A stretch of 64,000 nucleotides of DNA from Ensifer canadensis (GTDB lineage: Bacteria > Pseudomonadota > Alphaproteobacteria > Rhizobiales > Rhizobiaceae): NCBI RefSeq assembly GCF_017488845.2, contig NZ_CP083370.1, forward strand, positions 2,108,001-2,172,000, given 5' to 3'. Both the position numbers and the translations under genes were made by a program. The notes under the pieces are model-generated. The model ran no database searches. It was not told the origin of the DNA and saw only the letters and a list, made by a program, of their open reading frames with translations. Positions 35,382 to 45,245 of the stretch are shown here, piece after piece. Positions within the stretch are counted from its first letter, which is position 1. Every line of letters begins with the position of its first letter.

Positions 35382-36574
35382 GGTGCTTGCACCAGTCCCC
35401 ATGCGACATCCCTCTCACTGATCGTAGGCTGGAGACCTGTTGCCTTTGCCTTCATCATCTCGATGACCTTGGCGGCGCTGGCGTCCTTCTTTGCCGCAAG
35501 AAGTTCGCCAGTCCAAAGTGCGGCCACACCCGCAACGTGGGGTGTCGCCATGCTTGTTCCGCTCATCGTTTCAAGCCCACCGTTCAAGCTTGCGGAAAGG
35601 ATGTCCACTCCAGGCGCAGCGAGTTTGGCTCCGACGTTCGAGAAGTCGGCGAGGGTTTTCCCGCGACCAAGAGCGGCGACTGAGACGAACTCTTCCGCAC
35701 TGGCGGGCGGAGCCACCATAATGGTGTAACGTGGCATTTTGCTTTCGTTGCCGGCTGCTGCCGTTACAACGGACCCAGCATATAGCCCGCCTTCGCCGGC
35801 TATCCCGCGTGACAGTTTGTCGAACATTCGTAGGTTCATTGTGTACCCTGCAAGCGCAAGCGAAGTGGCCTCTGGGATATCAAGTCCTTTCTGAACCAAA
35901 CGTTGCACGTAGCCCGGAAAGTCCATGCCGAGGGACATGGAGATCACATGAGCTCCCTCCGACTGCGCCCACAGGATCGCCTTGATTATAGCGTCGGACG
36001 CGCCGCCGTTCTCGCCAATCACCTTGGCGATAAGCGCGCGGTCGATCTTTCTGGCAATACCGATGCGCGTTTTACCGACGTCTTTTCCAAAAATAGTACC
36101 CGCGCAGTGCGTCCCGTGACCATCGACGTCTGTGTCAGGTTCACCGTCACAAAAATTGCGATGAACAATGAGTGTTCCGTCGAATGCCGGGTGGTCTTTG
36201 TTGATTCCGGTATCTAGGACCGCAACCGTCACGCCGGCACCCTCACGTTCTGATCGGTCAGCGCCAACCTCCTCGATTCCCCAAGCCGTTTTTTCGTTTT
36301 TCTGCTTTGATTTCACTGATCGTATAAGATTGATTGGCATGCGCAGAACAGCATCCCACACTTCTTTCTGCTGCAACCGATCCCGCGTCTCGTTGACTGA
36401 CATGACGGCGTTCTCAATTTCGAACGACGGCGTCTGCTTTTCCTTCGTCTTCGCGCTGCCTGCCAGTTGGATGTCAATTGGTATTCCAGCGGGGCCCGGC
36501 TTGCCGCGCACTGCGGGGGCAACGGCTTTGAATACAACCCAGTCCAACTTGAGGTCTTTCACGGCTGCCTCCAT
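35378..36574 (-). CDS. Subtilisin-like (S8) serine protease
   Basis: 398 aa from ATG 36572-36574; a TTG start 18 bases upstream is possible. The S8 triad is complete: Asp in GVTVAVLDTGINKDH, His in DGHGTHCAGTIFG, Ser in SGTSMATPHVAGVAALW, with oxyanion Asn in TAAAGNESKMP. There is no signal peptide. The N-terminal ~100 residues could be an inhibitory prodomain or recognition domain. It lies 29 bases after the DRGH nuclease gene and overlaps the trypsin-like gene, so nuclease and two proteases are made together, probably in the cytoplasm. Confidence 0.9.
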   Translation of the reverse strand: MEAAVKDLKLDWVVFKAVAPAVRGKPGPAGIPIDIQLAGSAKTKEKQTPSFEIENAVMSVNETRDRLQQKEVWDAVLRMPINLIRSVKSKQKNEKTAWGIEEVGADRSEREGAGVTVAVLDTGINKDHPAFDGTLIVHRNFCDGEPDTDVDGHGTHCAGTIFGKDVGKTRIGIARKIDRALIAKVIGENGGASDAIIKAILWAQSEGAHVISMSLGMDFPGYVQRLVQKGLDIPEATSLALAGYTMNLRMFDKLSRGIAGEGGLYAGSVVTAAAGNESKMPRYTIMVAPPASAEEFVSVAALGRGKTLADFSNVGAKLAAPGVDILSASLNGGLETMSGTSMATPHVAGVAALWTGELLAAKKDASAAKVIEMMKAKATGLQPTISERDVAWGLVQAP

Positions 36575-36603
36575 TTTTCGACGAGTGGTCAATTGATGCG
36601 TGG

Positions 36604-37572
36604 TTACAGACGAATGTCGGAAAGTGTTTTCAACTCGGCGCTCAAGGTTAATCCGCCCAGCGCCAATTCTTCGTTTGAAAAAGCGTCGTAGGAGGAAAGG
36701 CTCCCAAACGAGATACCGCTTACCTCTTCGATCTTCCGTACACTTCGCTGGTATGTTTTGTACTTGCCGAAGGCGGCTTCGAGACCCCAGAGTTCCTTGT
36801 CCTGTTCCACAACATATGCTGTCGCCGAGGGCTTGCCGTCGTCACCGAGGAAAGCCAGCACTTTCCAAAATGCGGCTGGTATTTGCGCCTCTCGGTACCG
36901 AAGGTCGTGCTTGCCAAGCACGGGGCCAGTGAAGACCGAACATCTCTCTTTCCAAGCGCGTGCGTTTTGCAGGATGTAGTTCTCCAGCCCCAGCCACGTT
37001 TGCTGGTTGACTACGTCCATTTGCGGGGCGCAGTTGGTGAAGTGGAACGTGTCGGCATTCGCCGTTTTTGCGGCCGGACCCCAGTTGGGGTCTTCACGCC
37101 TCACCAAGTGTCCACGATCTAATCGGTTCCCAATGTAAAGGCCTTCCCCCAGCTGAGAATCCATGGGTATCCGCCCGTCGAGGAACCATTTGTCATCGCC
37201 TCGGGAGACCGATACCGACCGAGCTCCTTCGATGTTCGCAGCGGTAAACATCGCGATTCGCCGAGAGCCTGACATGACAATGGAAAAATGCTCGTAGTCG
37301 AGCCTCCCCGATCTATCTCCGGCAACTGGGGTGATGTCCTGTAGCTTTTCGCCTTGAGGCTGCGGAATGCCAACATTGAAATCAGCGAGGAAAGCTTGTT
37401 CGTACCCCTTGCGGCCGATGAAATGTTCAGGTTTTGAAATCCTCAACCGAGAGGAGGTGCGCGCTTCCGGCGCAGACCGAAGTAACTCCGGCTTACCGTC
37501 CCCCAGCTGCCGCGTATCGCGCAGACGGGGACGGTATTTCAAATCCACATTCGGCTTACTTGCTTCGTCCAT
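36604..37572 (-). CDS. DNA/RNA non-specific endonuclease (DRGH family)
   Basis: 322 aa from MDEASKPNVDLKYRP, preceded by GGGGAC; a longer form begins at 37644. The beta-beta-alpha-metal nuclease core is intact: NRLDRGHLVRREDPNWG (catalytic His) and ADTFHFTNCAPQMDVVNQQT (metal-binding Asn), then VFTGPVL and IPAAFWKVLAF. Relatives such as NucA and Serratia nuclease are exported, but this one has no signal peptide. The N-terminal ~75 residues are a basic, Arg-rich extension. An intracellular broad nuclease beside two proteases suggests release or activation by proteolysis. Confidence 0.88.
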   Translation of the reverse strand: MDEASKPNVDLKYRPRLRDTRQLGDGKPELLRSAPEARTSSRLRISKPEHFIGRKGYEQAFLADFNVGIPQPQGEKLQDITPVAGDRSGRLDYEHFSIVMSGSRRIAMFTAANIEGARSVSVSRGDDKWFLDGRIPMDSQLGEGLYIGNRLDRGHLVRREDPNWGPAAKTANADTFHFTNCAPQMDVVNQQTWLGLENYILQNARAWKERCSVFTGPVLGKHDLRYREAQIPAAFWKVLAFLGDDGKPSATAYVVEQDKELWGLEAAFGKYKTYQRSVRKIEEVSGISFGSLSSYDAFSNEELALGGLTLSAELKTLSDIRL

Positions 37573-37660
37573 AGAGAGTCCCCATTCGACTTGAAACATG
37601 CGCGCCGTGGGTTTGCGTGGCGACCGATCGATGCGACGTTCCAAAGGCTAAGACACGTCG

Positions 37661-38125
37661 CTAGCCCCAGTCGGTCCAGTAACTGAGAGTCTCCACATTC
37701 AACGAGTACTCGTCAGCGATCTGCTGACCTTTCGTTGCCATGCAAGCCGGAAATGCCACCTTGGCTGCGGCGAGAGCCGCGCTGCCCCCGGTCGCAAAAC
37801 CAGCCCCGATAGCCGCCGCTGCTGTAGTGGCTATACACTCTTCGGTCGCTTTCTTAGCTGCGTCGTGTAAGTCATCAGGGCCTGACACGACCAAAAAGGC
37901 TTCCACCTCCATGTGTCGCCACTCGGTCTTCCATTCGTTGCAAGTCTTCCAACCGCCGCCCCACGGCCAGTCACCGCTTGCGTACCCAATGCAACTCGTG
38001 CGGCTTTGGGGCGGAGTCAAAGGATCGCCCCACTGGGCGATCTTCTCTCGTTTGACCTCGGCTGCGTTCAGGCCAGACGCCAAACATTGAGAGGCAAAAA
38101 TTAGCGTCAAAACCACTTTGCGCAT
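37661..38125 (-). CDS. Exported small Cys protein with Gly/Ala helix (154 aa)
   Basis: ATG 38123-38125 follows GGAGGGGG. A signal peptide (MRKVVLTLIFASQCLASGLN AAE) is followed by SCIGYASGDWPWGGGWKTCN and a hydrophobic Gly/Ala segment TTAAAAIGAGFATGGSAALA before a short polar tail. Segments of this kind can insert into membranes. No family recognised. It is the first gene of the operon leading to the nuclease, 88 bases upstream of it. Confidence 0.6.
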   Translation of the reverse strand: MRKVVLTLIFASQCLASGLNAAEVKREKIAQWGDPLTPPQSRTSCIGYASGDWPWGGGWKTCNEWKTEWRHMEVEAFLVVSGPDDLHDAAKKATEECIATTAAAAIGAGFATGGSAALAAAKVAFPACMATKGQQIADEYSLNVETLSYWTDWG

Positions 38126-38545
38126 GGCCCCCTCCACAATTAGTGCGCGAATATTTTACCAGAATATTCGGCAACCCTCAATTACAGACAACTAATCAAT
38201 GTTGACTATAAATTGCCGGGTCGCGGGCGTGCCTCTCGCGTTGTAGAAGCCGTGTCGAGATTGTCTGCGACCGCATTACCATGAGTGCTCGAAGCTTCCT
38301 TGAAGCCACTGCTCGTGTTCGTCACTGTGAGGCAGCACAGGCAGCCGGTCGTGGACGTATCGTTCGCGCTTGGTCATGACCCTGAATAGACGGAACCACC
38401 CCCGTCCCTTTGCCTCAGAGCCTCCGAGCCCGCGTGGACGGGGATTCGACAACCTCGGCGTCGCTGGGTTGCGATCCCTTGACCATCAGCAACCTTCTGA
38501 TAACTGAACAAACATAGGTGAGCGCTAGGCACTTGGGGGAACAAT
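38126..38545. other. Intergenic region between the protease operon and the NACHT gene
   Basis: Divergent promoter region. A minus-strand stretch at about 38270-38390 (RYVHDRLPVLPHSDEHEQWL) faintly resembles the C-terminus of an SOS-response-associated peptidase and may be a decayed piece; nothing intact is present. Confidence 0.35.
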
Positions 38546-38680
38546 TTGGCTGACAGACATGACGACGTACGCGCTCGCACAGCTCGCTCCACCACCCAAA
38601 TCGGTGACGCGCTCCGCGACCAGGTGATCGATCTTCTCGAAGCGGAAGGCCACAAAATAACGCGTGAAATCCGCATTGAC
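38546..38680 (+). pseudogene. REase-NACHT NTPase, 5' fragment
   Basis: TTG start at 38546 preceded by GGGGGA. 45 codons (IGDALRDQVIDLLEAEGHKI near the end) form the first helix and strand of a PD-(D/E)XK restriction-endonuclease-like domain. The frame is interrupted by an IS3-family element and continues at 39896. Confidence 0.75.
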
Positions 38681-38734
38681 GTGAGACCCATCTTCCCTCC
38701 ATTTTTCAGGAGAGTCGTTGGTTTCAATCTGACT

Positions 38735-39574
38735 TCAAGCGGCCTGTTTTTCCATAGCCATTTTCATTGCGAATTCGCTGGGTGTGATATTTCCGAGCGA
38801 TGAGTGTGGTCTGTTTCGGTTGTAGTCCTCCTTCCACGCTGTGATGTCCGTCCGCGCCTGTGTCAGCGATGAGAAGAGGGTTTCGTTGAGGCATTCGTCG
38901 CGGAAGCTGCCATTGAAGCTTTCAACGAAACCGTTCTGCATCGGCTTGCCAGGTGCGATGTAATGCCATTCGACGTGTGTGCCCTGGCACCACTTGAGAA
39001 CGGCCATGCTGGTCATTTCCGTGCCATTGTCAGAGACAATGGTCCTTGGCTTTCCGCGCCGTGCGATGATCGTATCCAACTCCCGAGCAAGCCGCAGCCC
39101 TGAGAGTGACGTGTCGGCGACTAGCGCCAAGCACTCACGGGTGAAGTCGTCGACAACGGCCAGGACGCGGAAGCGGCGACCATCGGTGAAGGCGTCGCTA
39201 ACGAAGTCCAGGCTCCAGCGCTCATTGGGACGCGATGGTAATCCCAACGGCCGCCTGGTTCCCAGGGCACGCTTGCGCCCGCCGCGTTTGCGGACGGTCA
39301 GCTTCTCTTCCCGATAGAGCCGCCTGAGCTTCTTCAGGTTCATGACGATACCCTGCCGATCCAACATCACGTGGATGCGCCGATAGCCGAAACGGCGGCG
39401 CTCTGACGCTACCTTCTTCATGGCATCCCGGATATGGGCGTCATCAGGCCGAATACTGCGATATCGCATGCTCGACCGGTCAATGGACAAAACCTCGCAC
39501 GCCCGACGCTGGCTCACACCATGCTCCTTGCAGACATGAGCCACCGCATCTCGCTTCACATCGGGCGTCACCAT
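38735..39574 (-). CDS. IS3-family transposase OrfB
   Basis: 279 aa. An HTH_21 region near the N-terminus is followed by the rve integrase core with DDE residues in [24 protein letters not shown] and [19 protein letters not shown]. It is normally made as an OrfAB fusion by -1 frameshifting: the run of seven A on the coding strand (complement of 39574-39580) at the end of orfA is a typical slippery site, just before the orfA stop. Confidence 0.92.
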   Translation of the reverse strand: MVTPDVKRDAVAHVCKEHGVSQRRACEVLSIDRSSMRYRSIRPDDAHIRDAMKKVASERRRFGYRRIHVMLDRQGIVMNLKKLRRLYREEKLTVRKRGGRKRALGTRRPLGLPSRPNERWSLDFVSDAFTDGRRFRVLAVVDDFTRECLALVADTSLSGLRLARELDTIIARRGKPRTIVSDNGTEMTSMAVLKWCQGTHVEWHYIAPGKPMQNGFVESFNGSFRDECLNETLFSSLTQARTDITAWKEDYNRNRPHSSLGNITPSEFAMKMAMEKQAA

Positions 39575-39834
39575 TTTTTTGATGCGACGTCCTTCAGGAT
39601 CGCGTTGTCCAGCATTGCTTCGGCGAGCAGTTTCTTCAGCTTGGCATTCTCATCTTCCAAAGCCTTTAGCTTCCTGGCGTCGGAAACATCCATGCCGCCA
39701 TACTTCGCCTTGTATTTGTAAAAGGTTGCCTCCGATATCCCATGCCTGCGGCAGACATCGGCCGTCTTCTGGCCACTCTCCTGCTCGTTCAGTATCCCGA
39801 TGATCTGCTGTTCCGTGAACCGTGCACGCTTCAT
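39568..39834 (-). CDS. IS3-family transposase OrfA
   Basis: 88 aa HTH protein ([40 protein letters not shown]) with a C-terminal leucine-zipper-like helix ([19 protein letters not shown]). It binds the IS ends and, through the A7 slippage site at its 3' end, contributes the N-terminus of the OrfAB transposase. It overlaps orfB by 7 bases. Confidence 0.92.
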   Translation of the reverse strand: MKRARFTEQQIIGILNEQESGQKTADVCRRHGISEATFYKYKAKYGGMDVSDARKLKALEDENAKLKKLLAEAMLDNAILKDVASKKW

Positions 39835-39895
39835 TCCGTCCGTCTCCTCAATGTGACGGACTCTACCAAAATTTGGAGGAAGTTCAGGGTCTCAG

Positions 39896-42106
39896 GTCAG
39901 CATCGGCACCAAAAAAGTCGACATCCTTCTGCAAACGGACGACGAGTTCCGTCCGCAAAGGATCGCTGTCGAATGTAAAAATCTCGCCAAGAACATGTCG
40001 CAGGGGGAACTGAACGCGATCTGGGCCGACTACATGTCTTTGTACGAGAAAGGCGAAGTTACAGGTGTCTTCGTCATTTCAAGGCTCGACTACTCGCCGG
40101 AGGCGAAGGCTTACGCTCAAGATAGGCGCGGTCGGCTGGAAATTTTCTCCATCAAAGAATTCGAAGACAATCTCCTCGGCTTCCGTCGGTACTGCCGGGA
40201 GGTTCGCGACCTTTTCAGCGAAGGCGACCTTGAGAATTATTATATCAAGTCCTCGATCGAAGGTGGCGACGAACTCCACAAACGCATTATTGCGTGGGTG
40301 GCCGATCCTTCGAAGACGCCGGTCGCAATCCTTGGCGGCTATGGGATGGGAAAGACCTCATACTGCAAGTTCCTTACGAGGGAACTGGCAGACCGCTATC
40401 TCGACGACCCCTCCTCCAGGGTCCCGATTTACGTTCGGCTGTCCGATATCGCAACCCAGACGGATGTGGACGGCCTCATCGCCAAGACGTTGGCCGGCCG
40501 TTACCATACGAAAAACTACTCGTTCGCCAAATTTAAGAAGTTGAACCGTGCAGGGAAGTTCGTGGTCATCTTCGATGGCTTCGACGAAATGAAGCACGCA
40601 CTGTCCTGGGCGGACTTCAAGTACAACTTTTCCCAGATACACTCGCTTCTGGAAGGTAGGGCCAAGATTATCGTTGCGGGAAGACCCAACGCATTTCTCT
40701 CCGATAGCGAGCACGCCTGGATACTGCGGGGCCAGCGGATAGCGGGCGAAAACGTGATTCGCATACCGGGCGCACCCAGGTACTCCGAACTCGCCTTGGC
40801 ACAGTTCTCGGACGACGAGGTTACAAGATTTCTCGAGAGATATCTTCGTCGACATCATCCCGTCGAACTGACTGACCTTTCCGAGATCGAGATGTGGGTC
40901 TCCGATCGTGTGACAGACTTCGATAAAATTAGGGCAAACGGCGATCTTCACCGACCCGTTCACCTCAAAATCTACGCTGACATCGCGGCTGATCCGAATG
41001 TGAAGCTCGAGAATTTCACCACCTACGGCCTCTATTCAATCGCGGCTACTAGAATTAGCGAGCGCGAAGGCGAGAAGATCGTTCGAAAGCAGATCGACGC
41101 CGAAAAACGGGAGCGGATCATCGAGCGCATCGCATGGTGGCTCTGGGACTCCTTTGATGGGCGGCGTCTGTATTTTACAGCTGATTCTGTGCCCGAATCG
41201 ATCATAGGGCGCAACCTTCTCGACGACCCCGCTTACGAGCGAGACACGCTTTACCGCGAAATTTTCACGGGGTCGTTCCTGGAGCGGAAGTTCGGGCAGA
41301 ACTATTACTTCTCCCATCGATCATTCTTGGAGTTTTTTGTCGCGCGCAGGCTCGAGAGCGCCGAAAAACACGACATTCCAGTCCAATCGATCTTCAAAAA
41401 CCTAAATCCAGAGATATTGGCGTTCCTTAGACAAAGCCCAGGTTATCAAGAGTTCCTGGCGTATGTTGACAGGGGGATGCAGCGGTTCAGCGGGGAGATT
41501 CCCCAGCTGCTACTTGAGGAAATATTCAAGTACCGCGAGGAGAAAGGGTTAGCTGACGCTCAGGTCCCGATCCAGGTGCTGCTTCGCTATTACGGATTCT
41601 TCCGAGCCGAGGTATTTGACGTCCCTGCGCTCAAGCGAATGATCACAATGGACCTGAGTTCGAAAAATCAGGAACATCGCGAGACCGCGCTGTATTTCGC
41701 ACTTTACCTCCTTCGAATGCGGTTCGACAGCGAGGTACTGGTTGGTCTCCTGCAAGCACTCGCGAAAACCGTGCAATGGCCGAACCGAGCTGTTTCCGGG
41801 TCAGGTATGAACATGACCAAGTACTCATACTCCCGTCAGAATATCGGAGAATACGTCTTTGTACGATTTGCAAGGATAGCGGCAGAAATGACGAAAGACG
41901 GCCAGCCAATTGTCAGTTTTGACTATGCCCGGGCCTTCGAAGAGGTTCGGGACAAGAGATCGCCCAAGATCGTGATTGACGCATCAAGTTTCGAAAAGCT
42001 CACCGATCCCGCGCCCGCACGCTTGGAGTTCACCGAAATCTTCGAAGGGATCAGCGTAAAGGATCAGAAGGCAGCACGTGACGTCTTAACTGTGGGTGTG
42101 ACGTGA
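39896..42106 (+). pseudogene. REase-NACHT NTPase, main 3' fragment
   Basis: Joined to the 5' fragment the frame reads ...REIRID|VSIGTKKVDILLQT... and gives about 781 aa. The PD-(D/E)XK core shows KVDILLQTDDEF and IAVECKNLAK (catalytic Asp and Glu-x-Lys). The NACHT domain follows: Walker A in LGGYGMGKTSYCKF and Walker B in KFVVIFDGFDEMKHA. The C-terminal ~350 residues are helical (YYFSHRSFLEFFVARRL) and probably the sensor. Bacterial NACHT proteins with nuclease effectors are anti-phage NLR-like systems. The largest remaining ORF starts at 39995, inside the nuclease domain, so the nuclease is probably lost. Confidence 0.88.
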
Positions 42107-42180
42107 CGGTGGTTCGACACTGATCCTGTACGAAGGCATCGCGCGGCTGCCGCGTTGACCCGAATGACGCACGCCAGCTG

Positions 42181-42558
42181 TCATTGAGCTGTGCTCCGCT
42201 TCCGACGGCTCATCTCCGCCTGATATTCTCGCTCCCAGGCCGGCCAAGTGCTTTTGATGAAGGCGAGAACGGCGCGGAGGATTGGCCTGGCGGCGAGTAT
42301 CGCCTCGAGATATTCCCCGCTCGCGCCGCACCGATCACGTCGGCGGATGGAAAGGCGGTCGGGGACCTCCGACAGCAAGGACGCCGCCGCGCCCCGCAGG
42401 ACGTTGAGGTTCTCGGCGGCGTAGTCGCGCCGCGACCGCGACCTGTCCTCGCCGAAGGTCTCATCGAGGACCCAGTGCAGCGAGTTCTCGATCGCCCACT
42501 GCGACCGGACGGCGGCGGCGAAGGCCCGCGCCGACAGCGGCGGGCGACAGTTAGTAGC
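42181..42558 (-). mobile_element. ISAs1-family transposase 3' remnant
   Basis: A minus-strand frame reads RSQWAIENSLHWVLDETFGE and DYAAENLNVLRGAAASLLSE, the conserved C-terminal block of ISAs1-family transposases, to a stop at 42181. The 5' two thirds are missing. It lies 75 bases after the NACHT gene. Confidence 0.8.
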
Positions 42559-42820
42559 GGGTCGAGGCGCTGTCGCGCCGGTAGCCTTGTCGACGTCCGG
42601 GCGTGTGAAACTTGATCCGTATCGACGCCGCTTGTTTCATCCCCCCGCAGGTCATGTATCTGTCTCCGCAAGTGTGTCCATGATACGGACAGCACCAAGT
42701 AAGATCACGGTCTCCGCAGCTGTGGCCCGCCATAAACGACTGAACTGGCTACCGCTGTGAATCAAGCACTTAGCTTCGTGTCCGCCGGAAACAATTGAAC
42801 TCGCCGCCACATACCTTTGA

Positions 42821-43156
42821 ATGCTGGAATCGATGCTGACCCACGCTCACCCTTCTCCTGACGTTCAGTACGAGAGGATATCAGTCATTGCTCCCCTCGT
42901 TGCGGAGGGAGCGCAGCGAGAGTTCAAGCAGGCTCTACCGCGTCAAAACGCCGATACTTACAAGTGGCTCGGCCTATTTCAGGTGCCGCAAGCAGCCGCC
43001 GTTCGATTGAAAGAGCTTTTTACTGTGAAGACGGCCCTCGCGCTTGGCTTGGACAACTCAGATGCTCTGCTAAGACACATGCCCGCGAAAATACTCGGTC
43101 AGTTCGACGACACGCCGAATCTACCCCGGGACTATCGATGTAAAACCTCGCTTTGA
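42821..43156 (+). CDS. Hypothetical protein (111 aa)
   Basis: An ORF starting MLESMLTHAHPSPDVQYERI with a helical, Leu/Ala-rich middle (VRLKELFTVKTALALGLDNS). There is no strong ribosome binding site, and no family is recognised. It sits between two IS elements and may be a truncated gene. Confidence 0.35.
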   Translation: MLESMLTHAHPSPDVQYERISVIAPLVAEGAQREFKQALPRQNADTYKWLGLFQVPQAAAVRLKELFTVKTALALGLDNSDALLRHMPAKILGQFDDTPNLPRDYRCKTSL

Positions 43157-43291
43157 ACAACGGAAGGGCGCTCGATCCATCTCTGGAGAGCGCCCTTCGT
43201 AGACCCGGACAGCGTCGCGCGCGACGAAGTCACTGCGGCAAGCCATCGATAACGGGTGATGGCCTGTAGATGTGTTGGGCTGATCCCGTTT

Positions 43292-43540
43292 TCAAGGTTC
43301 GCCTGCCATAGGCAGAGCAACGCTTCGCTTGTCGACGTACACATGACTCCGTTTGATTGCGCCCGGGTCGGTAAGCTTTGGCGTGACCGAAACGACCGCG
43401 ATCTTCCAAGTTGGAAGCTCTGGCTGCGGCACAGGCATAACGCCGCTGAGTACGGTCAGCCCCCGCCTCTCCATCCCTTTGATGTGGTCAAGGATGTCGT
43501 TGTACAGCTTTCGACGGCTCGTCGTCTGCGGATTCCGACG
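43292..43540 (-). pseudogene. 3' gene fragment cut by the IS21-family element
   Basis: An open minus-strand frame enters from the IS end and runs to a stop at 43292, through RKLYNDILDHIKGMERRGLT and VPQPELPTWKIAVVSVTPKL. It has no start of its own outside the IS. It may be the missing 3' end of the HTH gene truncated at the other IS end, though the frames do not join simply and no target duplication is clear. Confidence 0.45.
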
Positions 43541-43697
43541 TGAAGCCGGCCGCCATTCCGATCAAAGACCGGCCACCATTCCGATCTGAAGCCGGCCACC
43601 GTTCCAATCAAAGACCGGCCGGTTTTCGGCACTGAACATTACCTCCTGGGTCAGCAACTTTGGCATCAATTACACCACGACAAACGTGGAGATTTTG

Positions 43698-45233
43698 ATG
43701 CCGGCAAAGAGAAGGCTGACCATGAGACAGTTACGACAAATGCTGCGGCTTGCCGGAAGCGGGACGAGCTCCCGCGAGATTGCCGTCGTGTTGGGAATAG
43801 CGCGCAGTACGGTGCAGGATAATCTGCGGCGCGCAGCAGCGGTTGGATTGACCTGGCCCTTGCCGGGCGAACTGACCGACGATGCGCTTGCGAACAAGCT
43901 CTTCACTCGCAACGGCGTCAAACAGGGCGCGAGGAGACGCGTCGAGCCGAACTGGGCCGATCTTGCTGTCGAGCTCAAGAAGCCTGGTGTCACCTTGCTC
44001 ATCCTGTGGGAGGAGTATCGTGGCTCGCATCCCGAAGGATATGGCTACAGTCGCTTCTGCGAACTCTTTCGCGGTTTCGAGCAGCGGCTTTCGCCGACGA
44101 TGCGCCAGGAGCATGCGGCCGGCGACAAGGTGTTCGTCGACTATTCCGGCAAGAAGATCCCGATTGTCGATCGCAAGACCGGCGAGATCCGCGAGGCAGA
44201 GATCTTCGTGGCGGTGCTCGGCGCATCCAGCTTCACCTATGCGGACGCGACCTGGACGCAAACGCTCCCCGACTGGATCGGCTCGCATGTCCGGATGTTT
44301 CGTTTCTTTGGAGGCGTTCCCCGGCTGATCGTTCCCGACAATCTGAAGTCAGGCGTCAGTCGTGCCAGCTTTTACGATCCCGAGATCAACCGCAGCTACG
44401 GCATGATGGCATCGCACTACGCCGTCGGTGTTCTTCCGGCACGGCCGCGACGGCCGAAGGACAAATCGAAAGTCGAGAATGGCGTCCGGTTTGCCCAGTC
44501 CTGCATTCTGGGGCGATTGCGCAATCAGACCTTTTTCTCGCTTGCTGAGGCCAATGTTGCCATTGGCCAGGCACTCGATCGCATCAACGGCCACGTCATG
44601 CGCCGGTTGGGCGTCAGTCGCCGGCAACTGTTTGAGAGCGTTGAGCGTGCCGCACTCGCAAGTCTTCCGAGCGAAGACTACGAATTCGCCGAATGGCGTT
44701 TGGTCCGCGTCTCGACGGATTACCACGTCGAGTTCAAGACTTTCTTTTATTCCGTGCCGCACAGCCTCATTCGCCAGCAGGTCGATCTGAGGGCAACGGC
44801 ACGCACCATCGAGATCTTCCACCGCGGCAAGCGCATTGCCGTGCATCAGCGCCGCTATGGTGGTCCTCGCCATGGAACTGATCCGGATCATATGCCCAGT
44901 TCCCACCGGCGCTATGCCGAGTGGACACCGGATCGCTTTCGGCGCTGGGCCGCATCCATCGGCCCTCAGACCGAAGGGTTGGTCATCGCAATTCTTTCCA
45001 GCCGTCCTCATCCCGAACAGGGCTTTCGAACATGCCTGGGTGTCCTGCGGCTGTTTCGCGACATCGAACGCAATCGGGCTGAGGCCGTTTCAGCCCGCGC
45101 CGTCGAGATCGGTGGACTGAACTGCAAGAGCATTGCCTCGCTCATCGCCAACCACAAGGCCGCGCGCCATTCCACCGAACCGACCGCCATTATCGATCAC
45201 GCCAACCTGCGTGGCCCTGATTATTTTCATTGA
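43698..45233 (+). CDS. istA: IS21-family transposase IstA
   Basis: 511 aa from MPAKRRLTMRQLRQML. HTH near residues 20-50 (SSREIAVVLGIARSTVQDNL), then a DDE integrase core with KVFVDYSGKKIPIVD, RLIVPDNLKSGV and the Glu region KDKSKVENGVRFAQ. Full length for the family, no frameshift. It catalyses strand transfer with IstB. Twelve bases separate it from istB. Confidence 0.93.
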   Translation: MPAKRRLTMRQLRQMLRLAGSGTSSREIAVVLGIARSTVQDNLRRAAAVGLTWPLPGELTDDALANKLFTRNGVKQGARRRVEPNWADLAVELKKPGVTLLILWEEYRGSHPEGYGYSRFCELFRGFEQRLSPTMRQEHAAGDKVFVDYSGKKIPIVDRKTGEIREAEIFVAVLGASSFTYADATWTQTLPDWIGSHVRMFRFFGGVPRLIVPDNLKSGVSRASFYDPEINRSYGMMASHYAVGVLPARPRRPKDKSKVENGVRFAQSCILGRLRNQTFFSLAEANVAIGQALDRINGHVMRRLGVSRRQLFESVERAALASLPSEDYEFAEWRLVRVSTDYHVEFKTFFYSVPHSLIRQQVDLRATARTIEIFHRGKRIAVHQRRYGGPRHGTDPDHMPSSHRRYAEWTPDRFRRWAASIGPQTEGLVIAILSSRPHPEQGFRTCLGVLRLFRDIERNRAEAVSARAVEIGGLNCKSIASLIANHKAARHSTEPTAIIDHANLRGPDYFH

Positions 45234-45245
45234 GGAGACACACCA

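Larger units (their letters stand above)
38682..39894 (-). mobile_element. IS3-family insertion sequence
   Basis: 1213 bp. Terminal inverted repeats begin TGAGACCC at 38682 and, on the other strand, TGAGACCC ending at 39894; they continue with recognisable similarity for about 35 bases (CTTCC...TCC...TTTT...AGAGTC). It carries orfA and orfB on the minus strand. The flanks (GACG left, GGTC right) show no clear target duplication. The element splits the REase-NACHT gene. Confidence 0.88.

Noticed and set aside
38270..38390. SOS-response-associated peptidase remnant
   Set aside because: Similarity is limited to one short stretch and could be chance.
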